A stretch of DNA of 7,692 nucleotides from an uncultured bacterium (GTDB taxonomy: Bacteria; Cyanobacteriota; Vampirovibrionia; Gastranaerophilales; Gastranaerophilaceae), in the NCBI GenBank assembly GCA_947365485.1, contig CANAXK010000081.1:1-7692 (forward strand), written 5' to 3'. The notes below the pieces were generated by a model. The model saw only the letters and a list, made by a program, of their open reading frames with translations, did no database searches and was not told where the DNA came from. Shown here piece after piece: positions 1 through 5,340 of the stretch. The stretch's first letter is position 1. Each line of letters begins with the position of its first letter. Both the position numbers and the translations under genes were made by a program.

Positions 1-22
1 TTTTTGCATATTCTGTCGACAT
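1..22 (-). CDS. 5' end of an unidentified gene running off the left edge
   Basis: On the minus strand an ATG at 22-20 opens a frame reading MSTEYAK before the window ends. It is preceded by a clear Shine-Dalgarno sequence, GAGGTG at 33-28, with a 5-nt spacer. The region upstream is AT-rich and carries two candidate promoters (72-97 and 110-138), as expected for the front of a transcription unit. Seven residues are too few to name a product. It is in the same direction as the metalloprotease at 231-782 but about 200 nt downstream of it, so it is probably transcribed separately. Confidence 0.6.
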
Positions 23-71
23 TAATTCACCTCATCTATTCTAATGAATGTACGCTTTATATAAAATTTTT

Positions 72-97
72 ATTATATTCTACTTTTTTCTACTTTT
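72..97 (-). promoter_or_regulatory. Candidate promoter: TATAAT preceded by a 10-bp tandem repeat
   Basis: Read on the minus strand, two exact, abutting copies of AAAAGTAGAA (97-88 and 87-78) run directly into a perfect -10 hexamer TATAAT (77-72). No good -35 hexamer lies at 16-18 nt. The repeats, one helical turn apart, occupy the place of the spacer and -35 region. A start near 65 would give a leader of about 43 nt for the gene beginning at 22. The region is very AT-rich, so chance is possible. Confidence 0.35.
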
Positions 98-109
98 ATT
101 TCGGACATA

Positions 110-138
110 ATTATCCCATATACATGAAACCATGTTAT
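110..138 (-). promoter_or_regulatory. Alternative extended -10 promoter candidate
   Basis: On the minus strand, ATAACA (138-133, 4 of 6 matches to TTGACA) is followed 17 nt later by GATAAT (115-110, 5 of 6). That hexamer has the extended -10 element TGG just before it. It points at the gene starting at 22. It competes with the TATAAT at 77-72, and the sequence does not decide which is used. The 8-bp palindrome ATAATTAT (107-114) overlaps the -10 and could be an operator. Confidence 0.3.
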
Positions 139-230
139 ACCATCGTACAACATCAAAACTCTGCGTCAAGTAATAAGCGTATGTTATACAATTTTTCAAG
201 TGTATTCTTTACAAAAATTTACAATTATTT

Positions 231-782
231 CTAGTGATATTTACGATAAAGAAGGTTCATATCATCTTTTGTCAGATATTGCATTGAGTCTAAATCATAC
301 GGATACATTATGCTGCCGCTGTTTTCGGAGTGTCCAAGTCCGATAGCATGACCTGCTTCATGGAGCATCACTCCATAGATGTGGTCTTTTGAGCGTTCAA
401 CTAATTTGCGGGTGTATCTTCCGCCCTCCATTGAGCGCACGTATTCCTTTGTCCCGATTGTTACGTATGATTTGTAATACTGACCGCCTCTCGTTGACAT
501 CTCTGTGCAGCCGACTGCGTTAACGTCGTTGCAGTTTGCAACAAAATCAACAAATTCGACCTCAATATTGGCGTTAGAAGGCGAGTTGACAAACTTGAAT
601 CTTACCAGATTTTTTGACTGTTTTTCCCATGCTTCAAACGCCTGTTGCATAAGTTTGCTCATATTGCCGTTCTGCGGGATATACACATAAATTGGAAGTC
701 CGACCCAGCGAGGTTTTTCAAGCGCAAAGCAGCCGGAAGTCAGTGCCAAAATCATCAACAAAGTCAAAAAAATCTTCTTCAT
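231..782 (-). CDS. Secreted matrixin-type (M10-like) zinc metalloprotease
   Basis: The 183-residue product is a predicted exported zinc endopeptidase. Residues 1-20 form a signal peptide (MKK, hydrophobic core, then LTSGC at 14-18). The LTSGC fits a lipobox, so C18 may be lipidated; cleavage after CFA is the alternative. The catalytic zinc motif HEAGHAIGLGH is at 141-151, with E142 as general base. The Met-turn SIMYP at 157-161 is where metzincins place it. C84 and C92 could form a disulfide, which suits export. The length is that of a bare catalytic domain; no inhibitory propeptide with a cysteine switch is seen. An in-frame TTG at 818 would add 12 residues before the signal peptide, but it is part of a perfect -35 box, so the ATG at 782 was chosen. 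The substrate is unknown. It lies outside the phage operon and has its own promoter. Confidence 0.88.
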   Translation of the reverse strand: MKKIFLTLLMILALTSGCFALEKPRWVGLPIYVYIPQNGNMSKLMQQAFEAWEKQSKNLVRFKFVNSPSNANIEVEFVDFVANCNDVNAVGCTEMSTRGGQYYKSYVTIGTKEYVRSMEGGRYTRKLVERSKDHIYGVMLHEAGHAIGLGHSENSGSIMYPYDLDSMQYLTKDDMNLLYRKYH

Positions 783-788
783 GCAAAA

Positions 789-818
789 ATTATAGCCTTT
801 TAAAGTTTGTTTTGTCAA
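789..818 (-). promoter_or_regulatory. Consensus sigma-70 promoter giving a leaderless protease mRNA
   Basis: On the minus strand, TTGACA (818-813) and TATAAT (794-789) are both perfect and are separated by 18 nt. Six bases (788-783) follow the -10, so the expected start of transcription is 782, the A of the protease ATG. The only purine-rich stretch before that ATG, AAAGG at 800-796, is too far away (13 nt) and lies upstream of the predicted transcript start. The transcript would therefore have no leader and no Shine-Dalgarno site. Confidence 0.8.
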
Positions 819-835
819 TTATTATATAAATCATA

Positions 836-864
836 TTGCAAAGTGCGATAAAAAGAGTTATAAT
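836..864 (+). promoter_or_regulatory. Sigma-70 promoter of the small rightward gene
   Basis: TTGCAA (836-841, 5 of 6 matches) is separated by 17 nt from a perfect TATAAT (859-864). Transcription should start near 871, giving a 26-nt leader before the ATG at 897. This promoter is back to back with the protease promoter; the two -35 boxes are 17 nt apart. That gap contains the palindrome TTATATAA (822-829). Confidence 0.75.
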
Positions 865-883
865 TATAAAGTCACAATTCAAT

Positions 884-889
884 GGAAGG
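884..889 (+). promoter_or_regulatory. Ribosome binding site that decides the start of the 59-aa gene
   Basis: GGAAGG lies 7 nt before the ATG at 897. It also falls inside the first codons of a reading that starts at the in-frame ATG at 882. The 882 start has no purine-rich site before it (upstream is ATAAAGTCACAATTCA), so 897 is preferred. Confidence 0.7.
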
Positions 890-896
890 CAAGAAA

Positions 897-1076
897 ATGG
901 ATATTAGTTCAGTAGGCGGAAGCGCCTTAACCCCGGAAGTACAAGCCCAGTACGCAGTAAAATGCATTTTAGCTTCAAGACAGACTGATTATGTTACAGG
1001 AGCGCTTATTCAAGACGCAGCAGAGATTTCGGATGAAGCAATGCAAAGGTACATGGCTGAAAAAGCAGCAGAGTAA
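897..1076 (+). CDS. 59-aa small protein resembling YjfB-type putative motility proteins
   Basis: The product starts MDISSVGGSALTPEV and continues as a short amphipathic, Ala/Gln-rich helical protein without a signal peptide or membrane segment. The MDI start, the length near 60 residues and a single helical stretch recall the YjfB family of small 'putative motility proteins', whose biochemical role is not known. The match is by general appearance, not by a diagnostic motif. C28 is its only cysteine. The gene has its own promoter (836-864), a good ribosome site and a hairpin terminator 16 nt past its stop, so it is a one-gene transcription unit. It points against the phage operon. This self-contained layout is typical of phage 'moron' cargo, but also of an ordinary host gene next to a prophage. 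Confidence 0.65.
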   Translation: MDISSVGGSALTPEVQAQYAVKCILASRQTDYVTGALIQDAAEISDEAMQRYMAEKAAE

Positions 1077-1090
1077 ATTAAATTTTGCAC

Positions 1091-1125
1091 AAAAAAAGAC
1101 CTCCTTGATGAAGGAGGTCTTTTTC
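1091..1125. terminator. Bidirectional intrinsic terminator between convergent genes
   Basis: A perfect 14-bp stem pairs 1093-1106 with 1111-1124 around a GATG loop. The core nine pairs (GACCTCCTT with AAGGAGGTC) are flanked by A-T pairs. The rightward strand ends in five T; the leftward strand ends in seven T (A at 1091-1097). It therefore serves both the small gene ending at 1076 and the terminase gene ending at 1129. Only 4 nt separate the terminase stop codon from the stem. Confidence 0.93.
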
Positions 1126-1128
1126 AAT

Positions 1129-2427
1129 TTATCCGCGAAGCCGCCAGTAGTACTCAACCAGATAGCTTATCGCATCAAAAGGGTGTTCCAAGAATTTAGA
1201 ATCCCTGTTTGATTTTATCTGAGTATGGGTTGGGACATCGACAATGCTTGTACCTTCCTTAAAAGAAAGGTTATAAATATTATAAAGAATCCATTTGCAC
1301 CGTCTCGGGTCAACAAACAGGTGGCGTTCGTTATTAGAATTTCGAACCCTTGCATTGAATGCAGAAATTCTGTTCAAAATCGGAGGGTTGTAGTCTCTCA
1401 GGCGGAATTTTACCGGATATCCGTAATTTTCCAGTGCGTTTTTTATTATCGCATAATTCGTATACTCGCTCTGTGTGCTTCTGTTATCTCCGGAGGCATC
1501 GCCGTTTACTATAATTTCGGATTTGTGTTCCGGATATCGTCTCAAAAATTCTTCGATACATTGTTGAGTCGTAGTTTTTTCAATAACTATCTCATCAAAG
1601 AAGTAAACATTATCCTCGTCCTTATGAGCAAGTGCCCAGCACATAGGATCCACGTTAAAGTCGCATGTTAGATGGAGCGGCAAATCAGGATTATAACGCA
1701 GGTTGAGTTTATTCTCATCAGAAAATCCTTTTACAACAAGTCCTGAAGAATAATCGCCAAACTCACCCAAAACATTGATTTTATAATAGTCTTCATCGAA
1801 GCTTTCCTTCATTGACTGGATAAAATGCGGGGGTAAATAAATATTGTTGGTTGTAGGAGCTACGATTAGGCGATAGTTCTCCTTAGAGTGTTCAACAAAG
1901 CGTTGCCATATCCACCCCTTATCAGCCTGTGGGTTTGTATGTCCAAACAGGCGGTATCTGAAATCTACCCAGTTTTTGCCGCGGAAGGTATTTCTCAAGC
2001 GGCCGAGAAGCTGTTTAAAGGAAGAGTCCGTTATCTGAGATGCTTCTTCAATTTCTGCCCAGTGCAGGTTTAGTGATTTAAACTTTTCCGGGTCTTCGAG
2101 AGCAGAGAACAAGATTTCCGAGCCGTTAGAGAATCTTATCACCTTATCGACTTTATTATAAGTATAGTCCTTATCCTGAACGTAGCCGAAATTTTCCAGA
2201 TGATCAAGATAAGAAACAAGGGTTGTTTTTCTGACAAGTTCATACTCTTTTGCCCCTACCATACCTCGTGAGCCGGGGTACTTCTTTGCAAGAAGTATCC
2301 CGAGCAAAGACCCGCACCAGGTTTTACCGCTCCCGTATCCGCCCTGATATATAGCCACATCAAGAGAGTGCGAATGAGGAATTTCTATAAACTCACGTTG
2401 TTTATCCAAAAGTTTGTATTTAACCAT
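1129..2427 (-). CDS. terL: Phage terminase large subunit (ATPase and nuclease)
   Basis: The 432-residue protein is the packaging motor that pumps phage DNA into the prohead and cuts it. The N-terminal ATPase half has a Walker A loop GGYGSGKT (about 29-36), a Walker B segment LHWAEIEEAS (about 121-130, ending in paired glutamates) and the coupling motif LFGHTNP (about 160-166). The C-terminal half fits an RNase H-like nuclease, with candidate metal-binding aspartates in DFNVDP (about 256), NGDASG (about 310) and HPFDAISY (about 417). Size and motif order fit the Terminase_3 (PBSX-type) family, and the gene appears intact. Its ribosome site GGAGGAGC lies inside the last codons of the preceding gene, with 1 nt between stop and start, so translation is probably coupled. 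It is the last gene of the operon. No small terminase subunit is recognisable in the window. Confidence 0.95.
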   Translation of the reverse strand: MVKYKLLDKQREFIEIPHSHSLDVAIYQGGYGSGKTWCGSLLGILLAKKYPGSRGMVGAKEYELVRKTTLVSYLDHLENFGYVQDKDYTYNKVDKVIRFSNGSEILFSALEDPEKFKSLNLHWAEIEEASQITDSSFKQLLGRLRNTFRGKNWVDFRYRLFGHTNPQADKGWIWQRFVEHSKENYRLIVAPTTNNIYLPPHFIQSMKESFDEDYYKINVLGEFGDYSSGLVVKGFSDENKLNLRYNPDLPLHLTCDFNVDPMCWALAHKDEDNVYFFDEIVIEKTTTQQCIEEFLRRYPEHKSEIIVNGDASGDNRSTQSEYTNYAIIKNALENYGYPVKFRLRDYNPPILNRISAFNARVRNSNNERHLFVDPRRCKWILYNIYNLSFKEGTSIVDVPTHTQIKSNRDSKFLEHPFDAISYLVEYYWRLRG

Positions 2428-2428
2428 A

Positions 2429-2887
2429 TTAGCTCCTCCAATGACAGAAGCGTTGATAAAAGTTGACAGAATTTTTCATACAGAATCTTTTAAAAGCATT
2501 CACTTTGCTCGCCTCTAAAAGGGCATTAAAGACTTCTGATGAAAATTTTCTGTCGCAATCAATATACTGGTGGTTTTCACACAGCACATCATGAATCAGA
2601 GCCGGAATCAAAAAGCGGTTATCTGTGTTTGAGCCGATAACCCGCCAGAAAATTTTTGGAATGGAAGCGCCGTCGTAGCAATACCCTTTTGGAATCCAGA
2701 ACTCATAGACCTTATCCTTTTTATAGTCAGCAAGCAGAACCTGAAGAGTTTTCCGGTTTATAAACGGGTATTTTTCAATAGACTTCCTCTCCTCCTGCGT
2801 TAGAGACGGAATATAATACCGAACTCCAACATGAGGGATATCGTCAAAGAAGATTCCGGCTTTTGTATTTGAATACCATTCTTTCAT
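2429..2887 (-). CDS. DUF1353 family phage protein
   Basis: The 152-residue product shows the two signatures I associate with DUF1353: GYCYDGASIPKIFWRVIG in the middle and ALIHDVLCENH further on, whose conserved aspartates and histidine suggest a metal site or enzyme. DUF1353 proteins are common in tailed-phage genomes, often near tail or lysis genes; their function is not established. An open frame extends upstream to 3028, but that part overlaps the well-supported 123-aa gene. The ATG at 2887, 7 nt past that gene's stop, is therefore the likely start. It has no good Shine-Dalgarno site (only GGGGG 12 nt away), so it may depend on translational coupling. The C-terminus is rich in Phe, Lys and Arg. 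Confidence 0.8.
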   Translation of the reverse strand: MKEWYSNTKAGIFFDDIPHVGVRYYIPSLTQEERKSIEKYPFINRKTLQVLLADYKKDKVYEFWIPKGYCYDGASIPKIFWRVIGSNTDNRFLIPALIHDVLCENHQYIDCDRKFSSEVFNALLEASKVNAFKRFCMKNSVNFYQRFCHWRS

Positions 2888-2894
2888 CAAAGCT

Positions 2895-3266
2895 TTACGC
2901 CCCCGCAACTTTTCGGGGATAAACAATAATCCTGTTGATATCGCCATAAGTTCCGTCTGAAACAAACAGCGTGTTTTCGGTATTACTATTTGATTCACAA
3001 GACTTAACACCATAGGTATAGACTTCATAAGGCTGTCCTTTAGGGACTTTAAGCAAGTCAGTGTAGTCAGGAGTCAGAAAGAATGACACTGTTTCTGTTT
3101 TATTCGCATTCACCATCAGCTCCTGCCCGATTGGGTTTCGGTTCTTATCCTGAATTGCAAAATAAACAGAGTAGTTTTTAGTATCATCCAAGCCCGAGAT
3201 AGAGACTTCGCCGCTGTCACCCTGATAAAGTGTTATCGTACCGTTTGTATCTATATTAATAGCCAT
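2895..3266 (-). CDS. Small beta-rich phage structural protein, unidentified
   Basis: The 123-residue protein is mostly alternating polar and hydrophobic residues, as in a beta-sandwich. Examples are TITLYQGDSGEVSISGL near the N-terminus and the YEVYTYGVKS and NRIIVYPRK stretches near the C-terminus. It has no signal peptide or membrane segment. The beginning resembles N-terminal domains of phage baseplate or tail accessory proteins of the BppU kind, but the match is only by pattern. The ATG at 3266, with AAAGGGA 7 nt before it, is preferred over an in-frame GTG at 3296 that lies inside the end of the upstream fibre gene. It sits between a fibre gene and the DUF1353 gene, so a role in the fibre or distal tail is the best guess. 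Confidence 0.75.
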   Translation of the reverse strand: MAINIDTNGTITLYQGDSGEVSISGLDDTKNYSVYFAIQDKNRNPIGQELMVNANKTETVSFFLTPDYTDLLKVPKGQPYEVYTYGVKSCESNSNTENTLFVSDGTYGDINRIIVYPRKVAGA

Positions 3267-3283
3267 ATTATAATCCCTTTCAT

Positions 3284-4003
3284 TTAAAATCCACACGCAT
3301 ACCAGTATGCAGTATAGTTAGCACCATACCCGTTTGACCACGCACCAACCAGTCTTAGTTTTACCAGCTGTTTTTCAATAACGTTAATGTATGCGTAGTC
3401 GTTCATCGCAGAAGTTGTTTTTGTAGCAACCGCACAATAATCTACAGATGTAAAAGGCTTTTGAAAAGTCACATACCCACTTGTATTGGCGGCGCTAATC
3501 CCGCCCTGCTCTATCCAGCCGTTAGACCAAACTCTATACCACGAACATCCGTTGTTATAGGTTTCACACACATAAGGTTGGGTACAGTTAGACAAATCCC
3601 GATTAGCCTTTGTATCCAGAGCAGAATCAATTCTTGCGACATCCTCACTGTGGTCAGAAAGTTCCAGAATAATATTCTCCGCTGCCTCTGTAATATTGGA
3701 AAAATCTGCGTTAGCCTTATTTGCAGAAGTGAGTTCTGCGGCTTTTTCAGTTGCAACCTGTGCTTTCTGGGTAGCGATATTGACCTGAGCCTGCATTTCT
3801 TCCTGAAGTTCTGCCGCTGCGTCCTGAATATTCTTTTTGGCTTGAGCAGCATAATACTTTGAAGAAAAGTCTTCATTTTCAACCATAGCATTGCTCACAG
3901 CCCATTCTTTTGATAGTTTGGAATAATATTCGGAGGAATCTTTTGTTACTTTAACCTTTGATTCATCCTGTGGCGTTGCAACTTTGATAGTATATTTTTG
4001 CAT
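3284..4003 (-). CDS. Phage tail fibre / receptor-binding protein (second of two)
   Basis: The 239-residue protein has a helical, Ala/Gln/Lys/Glu-rich stalk (about 20-125) with heptad-like spacing, as in trimeric coiled coils. Two copies of the motif KANxDxSNxT follow at 96-105 and 132-141; this motif is common in tail-fibre shafts. The C-terminal domain (about 143-239) has NGCSWY (151-156), GWIEQGG (162-168), FQKPFT (180-185) and ends YWYACGF. It resembles the gp53-like C-terminal domain of tail fibres, which forms the receptor-binding tip. The fibre encoded at 4507-5085 has the same landmarks. The start at 4003 has a strong GGAGGA site overlapping the stop of the preceding gene, 2 nt away. 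Confidence 0.85.
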   Translation of the reverse strand: MQKYTIKVATPQDESKVKVTKDSSEYYSKLSKEWAVSNAMVENEDFSSKYYAAQAKKNIQDAAAELQEEMQAQVNIATQKAQVATEKAAELTSANKANADFSNITEAAENIILELSDHSEDVARIDSALDTKANRDLSNCTQPYVCETYNNGCSWYRVWSNGWIEQGGISAANTSGYVTFQKPFTSVDYCAVATKTTSAMNDYAYINVIEKQLVKLRLVGAWSNGYGANYTAYWYACGF

Positions 4004-4005
4004 AC

Positions 4006-4485
4006 TTATCCTCCGTAGAAATCACTGACAAGCTGGCTCAAGCACTCCTGAATAAATTCCGGAGTAGCAGCTTTATTTGCCTGTAGAGAAAGGAGGTATT
4101 CCTCAGTAAGCTCCTGCGAAAAGAGAGGCGTATTATAGGTTATTATTTGGATTTCCTGCCCTGCATCAATACCAATTTTTATCTGCATAAGCAAGTCTGA
4201 CAGAAAATCTTTTGTTGAGCCGTCTTTCATGCTTACTTTACGCCTAATCCAGCCAAGAGATGTCTGGAAGAACTTTGACTTAAAGAGCTCTTCTCTGGAT
4301 TGCGCAAGTTCCGTCTCATAATCCGGATTCTTCACAACAATACCTTCTTGCAGAATCTCATCCGGCTCAAGGGCGTACAGATTTCCGTCGAAAGTCTCTA
4401 TTTTCAGCCCTTGTCTGTGGTTGTACTCAACGACAAAGTCTGCTCTTTGTATATCTGTGTATGGTTTTTCTAGTTTATAACTCAT
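4006..4485 (-). CDS. Conserved-looking phage protein between two fibre genes, possibly fibre assembly
   Basis: The 159-residue soluble protein has no signal peptide or membrane segment. Its N-terminal third (YKLEKPYTDIQRADFVVEYN, then GLKIETFDGNLYALEPDE) looks beta-rich. The middle has an SLGWIRRKVSMKDGS segment, and the C-terminus (about 120-155) is helical and acidic. I do not recognise a family with certainty. Its position between two fibres with related tips, and its small acidic-tailed form, fit tail-fibre assembly chaperones. A minor structural protein is equally possible. AAAGGAT at 4497-4491 provides the ribosome site, 5 nt from the ATG. Confidence 0.7.
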   Translation of the reverse strand: MSYKLEKPYTDIQRADFVVEYNHRQGLKIETFDGNLYALEPDEILQEGIVVKNPDYETELAQSREELFKSKFFQTSLGWIRRKVSMKDGSTKDFLSDLLMQIKIGIDAGQEIQIITYNTPLFSQELTEEYLLSLQANKAATPEFIQECLSQLVSDFYGG

Positions 4486-4506
4486 TTTTAATCCTTTCTT
4501 TTATCT

Positions 4507-5085
4507 CTAAACTCCGCAAGCTCTCCAAATATGGTAAAAACCGCTGTGCTTACCATCACCGGCCCAGGATGTATAGCCCTGGAAAGAGTCAAGCCCGTAA
4601 GCTGCTGCACCGATAGAGACGTCCATGTGACCTTCTGATTTGTATGTAACCTGCACATTATAGTTAGTGGTTGTAAAAGGTTTAAGAAATGCGATCTGTG
4701 TTGCAAAGTTCCAGCTTGTACCTCCGCCGATATAAGGTCCCCAACCGCCCTGTTCCAGCCAGACGCGGGTTGTTTTTTCTTCATCGGAAAAATATTCTTT
4801 GTACCAGGAAGTACCGTTTACGTAAGATGTAACAAAGAACGCACCTTCTTCAAGGGCTGTATTTATTGTTTCGAGGTTAGAATTTATATCTTCGAGAGAT
4901 GTGGTCGTGTTCTCGCTCAAAGAAGTGACCGCGTTATTTATGCTCACAATGTTTGAATTAATGCTTGCGGCAGTTGAGATTAAATTCTCCGAGACTCCGG
5001 AAACCCTGTTATCCAGATAATTAAAATTATTGTTCATCATCTCTGACGACGCCAGAGAACCATATTCAATTTCTATTAAAGCCAT
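4507..5085 (-). CDS. Phage tail fibre / receptor-binding protein (first of two)
   Basis: The 192-residue protein begins with a short, probably tail-attaching segment (MALIEIEYGSLASSEMMNNN). A stalk of hydrophobic heptads rich in Ser, Asn and Ile follows (about 22-82), typical of a trimeric coiled coil. The C-terminal domain (about 85-192) has NGTSWY (90-95), VWLEQGGWG (108-116), FLKPFT (133-138) and ends RACGV. These landmarks match the C-terminal domain of the fibre at 3284-4003, although the stalks differ. ATG at 5085 is chosen because AAAGGAG lies just before it; an in-frame TTG immediately upstream (5088) is not needed. Its first 20 nt overlap the end of the small membrane-protein gene. 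Confidence 0.85.
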   Translation of the reverse strand: MALIEIEYGSLASSEMMNNNFNYLDNRVSGVSENLISTAASINSNIVSINNAVTSLSENTTTSLEDINSNLETINTALEEGAFFVTSYVNGTSWYKEYFSDEEKTTRVWLEQGGWGPYIGGGTSWNFATQIAFLKPFTTTNYNVQVTYKSEGHMDVSIGAAAYGLDSFQGYTSWAGDGKHSGFYHIWRACGV

Positions 5086-5326
5086 CAAAACTCCTTTCGT
5101 TTATCAAAGTGTCGTATATTTTATCCACTTTCTTGTTAATATCTGCCAGCTGCTCTTTCACATTCCCGAACTCTGATTTCGTAATATAAACCTGAGCAAC
5201 CTCGGTGAGTATCTCACGATGAGTTTGCTCAAGTTTTTCAGGTGTCACAAAGAGGTTATATTGAAAGATTAAAGCAAGGCAGACTATGACTACAGGCGCG
5301 TACCTGTAAAAAATTTCTTTATCCAT
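5066..5326 (-). CDS. Small single-pass membrane protein with coiled coil, possible lysis protein
   Basis: The 86-residue product has one membrane segment (about 9-27, YAPVVIVCLALIFQYNLFV) followed by a charged helix with heptad spacing (about 30-78). One N-terminal membrane anchor plus a coiled coil is the form of inner-membrane spanins (Rz-like) and of some holin-associated proteins. There is no lipobox partner overlapping it, so a spanin role is unproven. A membrane protein used in DNA entry is another option. It is preceded by an AAAAGGAG site 5 nt before the ATG and sits between the putative ejection protein and the first fibre. In T7-type phages small lysis genes also lie near the fibre and terminase genes. 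Confidence 0.75.
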   Translation of the reverse strand: MDKEIFYRYAPVVIVCLALIFQYNLFVTPEKLEQTHREILTEVAQVYITKSEFGNVKEQLADINKKVDKIYDTLINERSFDGFNRN

Positions 5327-5340
5327 AAGTCTCCTTTTAA

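Noticed and set aside
4..234. Rightward 76-codon open frame in the left intergenic region
   Set aside because: Low-complexity, Phe/Tyr-rich translation typical of AT-rich noncoding DNA, no ribosome site, and it covers the promoter region of the leftward edge gene.
783..818. TTG start extending the protease by 12 residues
   Set aside because: The TTG is part of the consensus -35 box, and the extension would precede a normal signal peptide.
1225..1671. Rightward 148-codon open frame inside the terminase gene
   Set aside because: It lies antisense to a terminase with intact nuclease motifs, has no ribosome site and resembles no family.
2888..3028. Upstream extension of the DUF1353 frame
   Set aside because: It would overlap about 130 nt of the 123-aa gene, and the added residues do not belong to the family pattern.
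3267..3296. GTG start extending the 123-aa protein by 10 residues
   Set aside because: The ATG at 3266 has a good AAAGGGA site, and the GTG lies within the end of the fibre gene.
3287..3430. Fibre C-terminus as a variable repeat of a diversity-generating retroelement
   Set aside because: Codons near the end are not rich in AAC/AAY, and no template repeat or reverse transcriptase is visible in the window.
3461..3891. Open frames on both strands inside the second fibre gene
   Set aside because: Shadows of the coiled-coil-coding sequence; the translations are Leu/Arg/Ile-rich without fold-like pattern, and the fibre frame is clearly the real one.
4488..4784. Leftward 98-codon frame overlapping the first fibre gene
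   Set aside because: Out of frame with a well-supported fibre domain and without a ribosome site.
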